Shown: in pieces, positions 8,115 through 16,734 of the stretch
Layout of the letters: every line of letters starts with the position of its first letter
Position numbering within the stretch: the first letter of the stretch is position 1
Assembly: GCF_026000375.1 (NCBI RefSeq)
Contig: NZ_AP026708.1
Location: forward strand, 1,242,501-1,306,500
DNA length: 64,000 bases
Direction: 5' to 3'
From: Pseudodesulfovibrio portus
Lineage (GTDB): Bacteria; Desulfobacterota; Desulfovibrionia; Desulfovibrionales; Desulfovibrionaceae
Made by a program: the position numbers and the translations under genes
Notes under the pieces: model-generated
Seen by the model: only the letters and a program-made list of their open reading frames with translations
The model's database searches: none
What the model was told of the DNA's origin: nothing

Positions 8115-9113
8115 ATGAAAAAGCTTCTGGCGACGGTGCTGGCATTGGCGGTGATCGGCCTTGCCCTGCCCTCCACCGGGCAGGCCGAGGTCAAACTGAC
8201 CTACTCCAACTTTTTCCCGCCCACCAACCACCAGTCCATACTGGCCGAGGCGTGGTGCAAGGAAGTGGAAAAGCGTACCGGCGGCAAGGTGGTCGTGGAC
8301 TACTACCCCGGCGGCACCCTGACCAAGGCCAAGCAGTGCTATGACGGCGTGGTCGAGGGCATGTCCGACATCGGCCTGTCCTGTCTGGCCTACTCCCGAG
8401 GCCGCTTCCCGGTCATGGCCGCAGTGGATCTGCCGCTGGGCTACCAGAACGCCGCCCAGGCCACGGCCACGGCAAACGCGGTCTACGAGAAGTTCAAGCC
8501 CGAGGAACTGGCCGACGTTGAACCCATGTATTTCAACGGCCACGGTCCCGGCCTGCTGTTCACCGTGGGCAAGCCGGTACAGGCTCTGGCCGACATGGAA
8601 GGCCAGAAGATCCGGGCCACCGGCAACTCCGCAAAACTGGTCAAGGCGCTGGGCGGCACCCCCGTGGCCAAGCCCATGCCCGAGAATTACCAGCTCCTGC
8701 AAAAAGGCGTTGTCGACGGCTCCATGCATCCCATCGAGTCCAACAAGTCCTTCAAGCTGGGCGAAGTCTGCAAGTACGGCACCGACTCCTTCGACGTGGC
8801 CTACACCACGGTCTTCTTCATCGTCATGAACAAGGCCAAGTGGGCCTCCATCGATCCGGAATCACAGAAGATCATTCGCGAAATCAACAAGGAATGGGCC
8901 GACAAGCACGCCGCAGCCTGGGACGAGGCCGACGCTGAAGGCCGCCAGTTCTTCATGGACCAGGGCGGCAAGATCGTCACCCTGTCCGCCGAGGAATCCG
9001 CCGCCTGGGCCAAGGCCGCACGGCCGGTCCTCGACGACTACATTGCGGAAACCGACGCCAAGGGCCTTGACGGCAAGGCCATCCTGGAGTTCACTCAGTC
9101 CACGCTTAAATAG
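8115..9113 (+). CDS. TRAP transporter solute-binding protein (DctP family), copy 2
   Basis: 332 residues with signal peptide MKKLLATVLALAVIGLALPS (cleavage after GQA). It aligns with the preceding protein over its full length without large gaps: the same YPGGTLTKAKQCYDGV, GQKIRATGNSAKLVKALGG and VDGSMHPIESNK blocks, including the ligand-binding arginine. The tandem arrangement points to gene duplication, giving two receptors for one permease with perhaps different affinity or substrate. AGGAGAG lies eight bases before ATG. A hairpin that could attenuate transcription separates it from the permease genes. Confidence 0.93.
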   Translation: MKKLLATVLALAVIGLALPSTGQAEVKLTYSNFFPPTNHQSILAEAWCKEVEKRTGGKVVVDYYPGGTLTKAKQCYDGVVEGMSDIGLSCLAYSRGRFPVMAAVDLPLGYQNAAQATATANAVYEKFKPEELADVEPMYFNGHGPGLLFTVGKPVQALADMEGQKIRATGNSAKLVKALGGTPVAKPMPENYQLLQKGVVDGSMHPIESNKSFKLGEVCKYGTDSFDVAYTTVFFIVMNKAKWASIDPESQKIIREINKEWADKHAAAWDEADAEGRQFFMDQGGKIVTLSAEESAAWAKAARPVLDDYIAETDAKGLDGKAILEFTQSTLK

Positions 9114-9129
9114 TTTCGACGGCAACCCC

Positions 9130-9162
9130 ACAGGGCGGGCTTTGCGGCCCGCCCTGTCTTTT
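9130..9162 (+). terminator. Attenuator/terminator hairpin between binding-protein and permease genes
   Basis: Stem ACAGGGCGGGC / GCCCGCCCTGT with a six-base loop, followed by the short T-rich tail CTTTTG. Partial termination here would give the usual excess of binding protein over permease. Confidence 0.8.
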
Positions 9163-9189
9163 GTCCAACCGTTCAAAGGAATCAGAGAA

Positions 9190-9675
9190 ATGGAAGAAAC
9201 AAGCGGACCGCTCGGCGTGACGGAAAAGGCCATGCGCATCATCGCGGCCATCTGCCTGGCGGCCATGGCCGCCATGACCGGCGCGGACGTGTTCATGCGG
9301 GGGGCCTTCAACATGCCCATCTTCGGCTGCGAGGAGATCGTCTCCATCCTCGGCGTCATCGCCGTGGGATTCGCCCTGCCCTACACCCACTACCAGAAGA
9401 GCCACATCGGCGTGGAGATCCTGGTCCGCCGCCTGCCCCAGCGCACCCGCAACGTGGTCAAGCTGGCGACCAACATCGCCACCCTGGCGCTGATCGCCGT
9501 CATCACCTGGCGCATGTTCCTCTATGCCGGAACCCTCGCGGAATCGGGCGAGGTGTCCATGAACCTGGAACTGCCCGAATACATGGTGGTCTACGTCCTG
9601 TCCTTCGGCTTTTTCGTCTATTCCATCTGCCTGGTGATGGACATCGTCAAATTCTTCAAGGTCAAGGGAGACTAG
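9190..9675 (+). CDS. TRAP transporter small permease (DctQ)
   Basis: 161 residues from ATG 9190 (MEETSGPLGV); earlier in-frame codons are rejected because they overlap the terminator hairpin. Four predicted membrane helices (about 20-40, 50-70, 90-115, 130-155) match the DctQ family, as does the CEEIVSILGVIAVG segment. It forms the membrane complex with DctM encoded immediately downstream and works with the two periplasmic receptors. AAGGAATCAGAGAA precedes the start. Confidence 0.92.
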   Translation: MEETSGPLGVTEKAMRIIAAICLAAMAAMTGADVFMRGAFNMPIFGCEEIVSILGVIAVGFALPYTHYQKSHIGVEILVRRLPQRTRNVVKLATNIATLALIAVITWRMFLYAGTLAESGEVSMNLELPEYMVVYVLSFGFFVYSICLVMDIVKFFKVKGD

Positions 9676-9676
9676 T

Positions 9677-10990
9677 ATGGACCCGACCACCGCCGGAATC
9701 ATCGGCATCGTCATCATGGTCTTCCTGTTCATGACCCGGATGCCCGTGGCGTTCGTCATGATGCTCGTGGGCTTCATCGGCTTCTCCCTCCTGACCTCAT
9801 GGAAGGGCGGGCTGAACCTGATGAGCCGCAACGTGTACGACGCGTTCGCCTCCTATGAGCTGTCCACCATCCCGCTGTTCATCCTCATGGGGCAGATAGC
9901 CTTCAACTGCGGCATCTCGAAGCGGCTCTACGAGACCGCCTACCGCTTCCTGGGCAACACGCGCGGCGGGTTGGCCATGGCCACGGTCTCGGCCTGCACC
10001 GCCTTCGGCGCGGTCTGCGGCTCCAGCCCGGCCACGGCGGCGACCATGTCCACCGTGGGCATCCCGGAAATGAAACGCTACGGCTACGCCAACTCCCTGG
10101 CCACGGCCTCGGTGGCGTCCGGCGGCGGGCTTGGCATGATCATGCCCCCGTCCGTGGTGCTCATCATCTACGGCGTGCTCACCGAGCAATCCATCGGCGC
10201 GCTGTTCGTGTCCGGCATCTTCCCGGCCCTCCTGCTGACCATGCTGTTCATCGTCGGCATCGACATCCAGTGTCGCATGAACCCCGCCCTCGGGCCCAAG
10301 GGCGACGAATTCACCTGGGCGGAGCGGTTCCGGTCCCTGGCCAACCTCATCGACACCATCCTGATCTTCATGCTGGTCATCGGCGGGCTCTTCTGGGGGC
10401 TCTTCACTCCCACCGAGGCGGCCTCCATCGGCGTCATCGGCGTCCTCACCCTGGCCGTTGTCAAACGGCAGCTTTCCTGGCAGGCGTTCGTCAACTCGCT
10501 CTTCGAGACCCTGCGCACCTCCTGCATGGTGCTGGTGCTCATCGCGGGCGCGGTGGTCTTCGGCAAGTTCCTGGCCGTGACCCGCATCCCGTTCGACATC
10601 GCCAACTGGGTGTCCGCCTTTGACATGCCGCCCTTCGCCATCATGGGCGCCATCATCCTGATCTACTTCATCGGCGGCTGTTTCATGGACTCCCTGGCCC
10701 TGATCATGCTGACCATCCCGGTATTCTTCCCGGTGGTCACGGGCATGGGCTACGACCCCATCTGGTTCGGCATCATCATCGTGCTGGTCACGGAGATGGG
10801 CGTGATCACGCCCCCGGTGGGCATCAACGTCTACGTGGTCTACGGCATGTGCCAGAAGATCGCGCCAGACGTGACCCTGGAGGACGTGTTCAAGGGCATC
10901 CTGCCGTTCATGCTGTCCATCATCATCGGCATTGCGCTGCTGTTCATCTTCCCGCAGATCATCCTGTTCCTGCCGGGGTTGATGTATTAG
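9677..10990 (+). CDS. TRAP transporter large permease (DctM)
   Basis: 437 residues with about 12 hydrophobic segments; full length for DctM. Family blocks are MTRMPVAFVMMLVG at the N-terminus, CGSSPATAATMSTVG, ASGGGLGMIMPPSVVLIIYG and the C-terminal VLVTEMGVITPPVGINVYV. It forms the Na+-coupled translocation channel together with DctQ. It starts one base after the dctQ stop, so the two are translationally coupled. A strong terminator follows and closes the operon. Confidence 0.95.
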   Translation: MDPTTAGIIGIVIMVFLFMTRMPVAFVMMLVGFIGFSLLTSWKGGLNLMSRNVYDAFASYELSTIPLFILMGQIAFNCGISKRLYETAYRFLGNTRGGLAMATVSACTAFGAVCGSSPATAATMSTVGIPEMKRYGYANSLATASVASGGGLGMIMPPSVVLIIYGVLTEQSIGALFVSGIFPALLLTMLFIVGIDIQCRMNPALGPKGDEFTWAERFRSLANLIDTILIFMLVIGGLFWGLFTPTEAASIGVIGVLTLAVVKRQLSWQAFVNSLFETLRTSCMVLVLIAGAVVFGKFLAVTRIPFDIANWVSAFDMPPFAIMGAIILIYFIGGCFMDSLALIMLTIPVFFPVVTGMGYDPIWFGIIIVLVTEMGVITPPVGINVYVVYGMCQKIAPDVTLEDVFKGILPFMLSIIIGIALLFIFPQIILFLPGLMY

Positions 10991-11019
10991 CGATTCGGGC
11001 AGCGCGCCTGAAAAGACAA

Positions 11020-11057
11020 AAAAGAAGGCCGTCCCGGTTGGGGCGGCCTTCTTTTTT
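11020..11057 (+). terminator. Rho-independent terminator of the TRAP operon
   Basis: Stem AGAAGGCCG / CGGCCTTCT with an inner CCC/GGG helix, followed by T6. Confidence 0.93.
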
Positions 11058-11094
11058 GGGCGAAGAAAGAGGAAGAAGAGAAAGGCTCTGGGTT

Positions 11095-12150
11095 CTCAAA
11101 CAAATGGCCGCGCTCCGCGAACGGGCTACATCTGTTCTCGGAAAATCGTGTTTCGCCTTTACGGCGACTTGCTTTTTGCAAAGCAGCAAAAAGGAAGCAA
11201 AAAGCGCTTTTGCCCACTCTTACCCGCCTCCAAAACGGCTGAGAATCTGATCCAAACAGCACGCTCCCGGATCGCAATGTCTTCGCTGCGCCACGACACG
11301 ATCCGAAAGATCCGCTTTCGCTGTTTGGTCAGCTTCTAGGCCTTGTTTGGTTTAATGGCTACGCTGGTGAAGCGCGGGAGGATGTTGAAAGGCAAGTGCG
11401 TCGGCATCTTTGTTTTCATGCTCCTACATCGGCAATAAAAATTCATCCCCCTTATACCCCTTCCCTGCCCGAAGACATGCACCAGCCCCGTTTTGGGGGC
11501 CTAGAAGCTGACCGCCTATCAAGGGCTGGTGCGTTCGAGGCATGACCAAGCGGGGAAGAGCCGGGGAGCTTGCTTCGAGAAAGAACGCCCGTTCGATTCG
11601 GTGCGCGGTGAAGTAGAGACGCTGCCGGATCGCTTCGCTCTCCGGAACGCTCCAGCAAGAAAGAAGAAGGAAGAGGGGCGGTTGTCTTGGCGTGGTGGTT
11701 AGCGCCACCAGTTTGAGGCGGTCGCTCGATTACTGGAGGGAAAGCAAGGCGTCATGGATTATTCTTCCGCATACTTCCCCGCGATGGTGCACGAGTACAC
11801 ACGAAGACCCGCAATCGATGGCAGGCCTTAGAGCCTGTCGAGGGCGACGCCGCGCAGCCCGTCTGAACCTGCTCAGCAGGCTATCTTGACGGGCAGCAGA
11901 GTCGCCTACAGGCTCTTTGGTCTGTCATCGGGAGCCAGCCCGCCAAAGCGCCCTTTTTCCCCTATTTTTGGGGCGCCAGCCAAAAATAGGGCCGCCGTAA
12001 GGGCGGAACACAGAGTAGGAAGGACGAATGCTGTCGAACGCGAATGCGCCGACGCCCCAAAAGACAACTTTCGCTTACTTTTCCGAGCACCAACCACAAA
12101 TCGCAGGACAGCGGATTTGGGCCGCGCCTCAAAGACAAGGCCCTTTTCTT
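11095..12150 (+). repeat. Non-coding composite repeat, copy 1 (about 1 kb intergenic region)
   Basis: This gene-free stretch is a diverged copy of the elements at 54810-55705 and 57940-58645. An arm in reverse orientation at about 11095-11280 includes AAAAAGGAAGCAAAAAGCGC and GAGAATCTGATCC. A forward arm from 11838 has GAGCCTGT...GTCGCCTACAGGCTCTT, a perfect 12-bp hairpin CCCTATTTTTGG / CCAAAAATAGGG (from 11962), GGGCGGAACACA, and AACGCGAATGCGCC near 12040. It is followed by a truncated unit of the other arm type (GCTTACTTTT...CGCAGGACAGCGGATTTGGG, 12060-12130). The middle (11340-11838) shares only short blocks such as TCAAGGGCTGGTGC. Open frames inside are short and not conserved, so I see no gene. 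Confidence 0.7.
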
Positions 12151-12151
12151 C

Positions 12152-12394
12152 TCAAATCAATTCCCATATTCCTTTTGGGCAGTCATCGACTGACTTCATT
12201 ACTCCCTTCTCTCTTAACATTTTAGCTGCCCACCTCACGTCATATTGCCACTTAAAAAAAGTCTCCTCGAATCTCCGCAACTCTCGCTCGTAATTTTCCC
12301 AAATATATTTAGACACCTGTAGTATTGTAGCCCTTCCATTATAAACCAAAAGGGCTTCCTCAACCCACTCCGAAAACTGCTGGCGAGAAATCAT
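12152..12394 (-). CDS. Small hypothetical protein, winged-helix-like
   Basis: 80 residues. The second half (VRWAAKMLREKGVMKSVDDC, then PKGIWEL) resembles the winged-helix N-terminal module found in Mrr-type and related proteins, where a helix is followed by a Gly-X-Trp-X-Leu wing. No catalytic domain is attached. The gene lies 20 bases downstream of the acyl-CoA synthetase on the same strand, and the DNA is clearly AT-richer than its neighbours. It abuts the composite repeat, which hints at acquired or remnant DNA. Function unknown; it could be a truncated restriction-type gene. Confidence 0.55.
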   Translation of the reverse strand: MISRQQFSEWVEEALLVYNGRATILQVSKYIWENYERELRRFEETFFKWQYDVRWAAKMLREKGVMKSVDDCPKGIWELI

Positions 12395-12414
12395 GAATAG
12401 TGCCTCCGTTCTGA

Positions 12415-14832
12415 CTATTTAATGCTGCGTATCCGCTCCGCATTCAACCGGCCCTCGATGTATTGGGCGATGGCCGCCACGGCCTGATCCGAGGTGCGGA
12501 ACACACACAGCCCCGCCTCCTTGAGGCGGTCGACCAGCGGGTCGTACTGCCTCCCCCCGTCCACCACGCCGATGACCGGGGTTTCCAGCGTGGGCAGCAG
12601 CGCCCTCAACAGGGCCACGATGGACCGCTCGTCGTCCATGTTCAGCGGGGTGTCCGGATCGGCCAGGGTGCGCATGACCGGCGACATGGGGTCGAGCCCG
12701 GCCACCACGGCGTCCACGCCGGGCTCCCCGGCCAGGATGCGGATGACGTCCGCGTGGACCTGGTCGTCGGCTCCGGGCGTGATGTCCAGCGGGTTGGTCA
12801 CCGTGACCAGCCTGTCCAGCCCCTTGGCCGCCAGCAGATCGCCGAGGGCCGCCCGCGTCGCTTCCGAGAGCGGGGCCAGCTCCATGCGGTAGTCGTCGGA
12901 CTGGATGGAGTCGGCCATGCCCACGGCCTCGAACCCGGCGCCCGACATGGCGGCCAGCCGGTTCCCCCGGATGACCTTGCCGTGCAGCCGCTCGGCCAGC
13001 ATGAACAGGTTCTCGAACTGGGTGAAGGACTGGGCCACCACTGCCCCGGCCTGGCGCACGCAGGACTCGCAGACCGCATAGTCCCCGGCCAGGGACGCGG
13101 TATGGCCGCTGGTGGCGGACTTGCCCTCGGGCGTGCGGCCCGCCTTGTAGAAGACCACTTCCTTGCCCGCCAGCACGGCCCGCCGGACCCCGCGGCAGAA
13201 ATTCAGGCCGTCCACGTCGTTGAACCCCTCGGCATAGACGGCGATGACGTCCACGTCGTCGGAATCCGCGAAGTGGGAGACCATGTCGCCCAGGGTCAGG
13301 TCTGTCTGGTTGCCCATGGAGACCATGTAGGCCGGGTCCAGGATGGGGCACTGGGACAGCCTGGTGAGCATGAACGCGCCGGACTGGGAGATGAAGGCCG
13401 CCCTGTGGTGCCCGCCGGGGGTGAACGCGGGCAGCTTCTCCTCGGGGATGAACCAGGTGTCGTAGCGACCGGGGCGGGACACCACACCCATGCAGTTGCC
13501 GCCCAGGAAGACCGGGCCGGTCCCGGCTGCGTGGGCGGCCTTGATCTTCTCGATGACCCGCGACGCGCGTTCCCGGCTCTCCTCGGTCTCGCCCATGCCG
13601 CCGGGGATGAGCATGACGGACCGGGCCGCGTCCCGCTCGACCAGCTCGTCCACCAGCCCGGGGACCTGCGGCGACCCCACGGCCACCACGAACAGGTCGA
13701 GCGTGCAGTCGAGGGAAGCCAGGTCGGGCACGCAGGCCGCCCCGTCGATGGTCGTCTCGCCGGGCTTGACGATACGGACCCTGTCCGCAGGGAACCCGGC
13801 GTCGAGCACGTTCCTCAGGATGATGCGCCCGAAGTTCTCCCGCGTGGCGGACACGCCGATGATGCCGATGGATTCGGGATGCAGCAGGCTGGTGATCTTT
13901 TCCACCGGCCTGGGCGGGGGGACCGTGCCGGGAACGGAAAAGCGGCACATGCCGTCAAGGGGCACCATGAGATAATCGGCGTAGGCGAACGGGTTGATCT
14001 CCAGCTCCTCGATGTGAAACGGCGCGTCCGGGTTCTCCGGGGAGTAGTGATTGGCCATGTCGATGAACGAGGAAAAACACTCGATGAGCTGCTCGTCGGT
14101 GACGATGCGCCGCTGGCCGCGTGTCAGTCCGGCCAGCTTGCGGTAGGAAATGGTGTCGCGGAACAACTCGAAAAAGGACGGGCCGTCGGTCATGGCCGTG
14201 GAGGACAGGGTCACGGCCTGGCCCTTGCGAAACCGCTCGGCATACAGTTCGGTGTCCGTGCCGCCCAGCCCGGAGCCGATGATCATGCCGAACTCGCGGG
14301 TCTTGCGGATGCCCACGATCAACTCGTTGCCGAACTCCCTGGAATCCGGCTCCATGTACTGGACCAGCAGCACGCCCCGGATGTCCCCGGCGATGGCGGC
14401 GGCGAGGGCTTCGTCCGCAAGGCCTGCATAGGCTTCCGGCGTGGCCTCCGGCTGGCGCTCCAGGTAGGCCGCGTAGCGCTCCGGCACCTCGCTGAGCATG
14501 CGCCGCCAGGCGGACCGGATGGCGTCCGGGGAGTTGCGCACCACGCGCACGCCGCCGACCTCGGTCTTGTGGACGATGGTCGGGGAGACGATCTTGAGGA
14601 CCGCCCTGTCGCCGGTCAACCCGGCAAGCTGCTCGTCCTCCAGTCGCTCACCCCGTTTCAGGAGGATACTGCGCGGCGGCGTTTCCGCGCCCGAATCGCG
14701 CAGCAGGTCGTAGACCTCGTATTCGAAAAGCGTGTTCCGTCCCTCGCCGTGGGCGCGGCGAAAAAGCCGGGTAATGGCGTCGTAGTCGATGCATACCTCG
14801 ACACTGCCGAAAGCATGATGGGGCACGGGCAC
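12415..14832 (-). CDS. NDP-forming acyl-CoA synthetase (acetate-CoA ligase family), ATP-grasp first
   Basis: 805 residues starting at GTG 14832, with AAGGAG nine bases upstream. The N-terminal ATP-grasp domain (about 20-270) has KIVSPTIVHKTEVGGV and ELEINPFAY. It is followed by a CoA-binding Rossmann domain (about 305-400; SIGIIGVSATRENFGRIILRN) and the succinyl-CoA-ligase-like domains with AFISQSGAF and SATSGHTASLAGDYAV. That last block holds the family's conserved histidine. Such enzymes interconvert acyl-CoA + ADP + Pi and acid + ATP, often in acetate or aryl-acid formation. The beta-then-alpha order is the reverse of the common fusion. The substrate is not readable. It lies alone with a small gene downstream. 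Confidence 0.87.
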   Translation of the reverse strand: MPVPHHAFGSVEVCIDYDAITRLFRRAHGEGRNTLFEYEVYDLLRDSGAETPPRSILLKRGERLEDEQLAGLTGDRAVLKIVSPTIVHKTEVGGVRVVRNSPDAIRSAWRRMLSEVPERYAAYLERQPEATPEAYAGLADEALAAAIAGDIRGVLLVQYMEPDSREFGNELIVGIRKTREFGMIIGSGLGGTDTELYAERFRKGQAVTLSSTAMTDGPSFFELFRDTISYRKLAGLTRGQRRIVTDEQLIECFSSFIDMANHYSPENPDAPFHIEELEINPFAYADYLMVPLDGMCRFSVPGTVPPPRPVEKITSLLHPESIGIIGVSATRENFGRIILRNVLDAGFPADRVRIVKPGETTIDGAACVPDLASLDCTLDLFVVAVGSPQVPGLVDELVERDAARSVMLIPGGMGETEESRERASRVIEKIKAAHAAGTGPVFLGGNCMGVVSRPGRYDTWFIPEEKLPAFTPGGHHRAAFISQSGAFMLTRLSQCPILDPAYMVSMGNQTDLTLGDMVSHFADSDDVDVIAVYAEGFNDVDGLNFCRGVRRAVLAGKEVVFYKAGRTPEGKSATSGHTASLAGDYAVCESCVRQAGAVVAQSFTQFENLFMLAERLHGKVIRGNRLAAMSGAGFEAVGMADSIQSDDYRMELAPLSEATRAALGDLLAAKGLDRLVTVTNPLDITPGADDQVHADVIRILAGEPGVDAVVAGLDPMSPVMRTLADPDTPLNMDDERSIVALLRALLPTLETPVIGVVDGGRQYDPLVDRLKEAGLCVFRTSDQAVAAIAQYIEGRLNAERIRSIK

Positions 14833-14877
14833 CTCAAGCAGCTCCTTGTGTTGACTGTTTCCATCCGATCGAGCCGA

Positions 14878-15687
14878 TCACTCTTCCTCGACGCCGGCAT
14901 ACCGTTCTTCGATGACCTTGATGCCCCCCTCGGAATTGAGCAGGCCAAGCCCCTGGTCAAAACGGGTGCGCAGGTCTTCGTCCCTGAAGGCCACCCGCCT
15001 CGGTGCCGGCGGGAAAATGGAATGAAATGCAAGCCGGCTCTCCCCGGGTTTGATCCCGAGCCCCGAGTACCGATTGTTTTTCTTCATCCAGTACAGAAAA
15101 ATGCGCTTGTCCGATATGACCACGTCCACCCGGCCAGAAAGAAGCATCCTGACCTGCAGGGCCTGATCGGCCAACTCCGAATAACGCGCGTTGGAAGCGG
15201 CCATGGCGGCGAAGTCCCGCCCCAGATACTTGGCCGCATTGTTGAACGCGAGCACCCGCTTGTCGGCAAGATCCTCGATGGACATGATGCTGAACCCGTT
15301 TTTTTCCAGGCTCACCGCATAGTTGTGAAATATCACCGTGATGGTGGAATAGTAGGCCGGTACGCCGCTGTCCGCAGCCAGATCATACCCGGCATTGGCG
15401 GCCACGCAGTCCACGCTGCCCTCGGCAAAGGCCACCGGCAGCCTGAGGTTCGGCAGGTAGATGAACTCCGCCTCGACTCCGACCCGCCCCAGGGCCTCGC
15501 GAATGATGTCCACTTCCACCCCGGCGTCTTCACTCCGGATGACGTAGGGAGGAATGGCGAATCCGATCCCCACCCGGATCGACTCGGCCAGGCCGGAAAC
15601 CGGCGCCGCAAGCGCCCACAGGCAAGCCGCCAGCAGGAACCAGGCACAACGTCTGCAGATCAACACCGAACACCTCCGCACGCCCAT
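14878..15687 (-). CDS. Periplasmic substrate-binding protein, family 3 type
   Basis: 269 residues. The ATG at 15687 overlaps the stop of the upstream nitroreductase gene (TGATG), so that start is preferred over a GTG four codons earlier. A signal peptide (basic MGVRRC, hydrophobic WFLLAACLWALAAP) is followed by a bacterial extracellular solute-binding fold: IRVGIGFAIPPYVI, VDIIREAL, GSVDCVAANAGYD, DLADKRVLAFNNA, and VVISDKRIF. No permease or ATPase gene is adjacent. It may be an orphan receptor for a sensor protein or for a transporter elsewhere. The coupling to a redox enzyme is odd. Confidence 0.8.
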   Translation of the reverse strand: MGVRRCSVLICRRCAWFLLAACLWALAAPVSGLAESIRVGIGFAIPPYVIRSEDAGVEVDIIREALGRVGVEAEFIYLPNLRLPVAFAEGSVDCVAANAGYDLAADSGVPAYYSTITVIFHNYAVSLEKNGFSIMSIEDLADKRVLAFNNAAKYLGRDFAAMAASNARYSELADQALQVRMLLSGRVDVVISDKRIFLYWMKKNNRYSGLGIKPGESRLAFHSIFPPAPRRVAFRDEDLRTRFDQGLGLLNSEGGIKVIEERYAGVEEE

Positions 15688-16508
15688 CAATACAACCACT
15701 GGATGTCCGGCTCCGGGCGGGGCGGAATGGCCCGATAGCGCCGCGCAGGCTTCCCGAGCATGATCGCGCCGTAGACGGCCCCGTCGTCGGGCACGCCAAG
15801 GACGGACCGGAGCCCCGAATCATGAGCCGCTGCGGCCATCAGGTAGCCGCACCAGCAACCTCCCAGGCCCACGGCGTTGGCGGCCAGGTCCAGATAGGTG
15901 ACCGCGATGATCCCGTCCTCCCGGGGGGTGACGCCTGCTTCCGGGCCGTAGGCCACGGCCAGGGCCGGGGCGTTCCGGCAGACCAGGTCCAGTCCGTTGT
16001 CCCAGGCGCGGACAATGCCTGCCAGATGGAGCCGGGCGGCCACAGGGCTCTCCCGGTCCACTTCAAACCGCATCCAATTGACAACGGCTCCGGCCAGCTC
16101 GGCCACCTTGTCGCGGCTCGTGGCCACCGACCACCGGGTGGGCCGGGCATTGTGCCCTGACGGCGCGTACTCGGTGACGGCCAGGATGCGGGCCAGAACC
16201 ACTTCGGGCACCGGCTCGTCCTTGAAAAACCGAACGGAACGGCGTCCCTTGAGATACTGCTCGGCCTGCTCCCAGGAGATATTCAGGGACCTGTCCAGGC
16301 GCACGCTCTTTGCGGGAAGGCGTTCAAGGGTTATGGCGTCCGAAGGACAGACGGCCACGCAATGCCCGCAGTTCAGGCAATAGGACTGCTTTTTCTCGTG
16401 GGGGCCGGGGAGCTCGCCTTCAATGAATTCGATGCACCCGACCGGGCACTCCGCGGCACAGAGGCCGTCACGATTGCATTTGTTCGGATCAATTGTAAAA
16501 AGCGGCAT
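15687..16508 (-). CDS. Ferredoxin-nitroreductase fusion protein
   Basis: 273 residues. The N-terminal 2[4Fe-4S] ferredoxin module (about 1-60) has CNRDGLCAAECPVGC and CLNCGHCVAVCPSDAI. A nitroreductase domain (about 85-265) follows, with GRRSVRFFKDEPVP and the FMN-binding region EYAPSGHNARPTRW. The ferredoxin clusters would pass electrons to FMN in the cytoplasm. Such proteins are common in anaerobes, and their real substrates are mostly unknown. The stop codon overlaps the start of the binding-protein gene, so the two are translated together. glnS diverges on the other side across about 225 bases. Confidence 0.9.
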   Translation of the reverse strand: MPLFTIDPNKCNRDGLCAAECPVGCIEFIEGELPGPHEKKQSYCLNCGHCVAVCPSDAITLERLPAKSVRLDRSLNISWEQAEQYLKGRRSVRFFKDEPVPEVVLARILAVTEYAPSGHNARPTRWSVATSRDKVAELAGAVVNWMRFEVDRESPVAARLHLAGIVRAWDNGLDLVCRNAPALAVAYGPEAGVTPREDGIIAVTYLDLAANAVGLGGCWCGYLMAAAAHDSGLRSVLGVPDDGAVYGAIMLGKPARRYRAIPPRPEPDIQWLY

Positions 16509-16734
16509 GGCACCATTCCGGATAATGGTTTATAATATCAATCAATGTAGCTGATTACGCTTTACAGGTTTTCGGGTCAATGATTTGTGCCGCTCGCGTG
16601 CACCGGATACGGGGCCGTTGACCGCCCTGCGGAATTCCCGTATTTCCTGAATCCGTCGGCACTGTCGAATACAAACCGGCCCCATTGCGCCCCTTAGACC
16701 ATATGTGGTTCGGAAATATAAACGAGGATTTTTC

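Noticed and set aside
12463-15738. A plus-strand open frame of over 1000 codons opposite the acyl-CoA synthetase
   Set aside because: It is antisense to a recognisable gene with clear motifs, and its composition (Gly, His, Asp rich) is typical of a high-GC antisense shadow.
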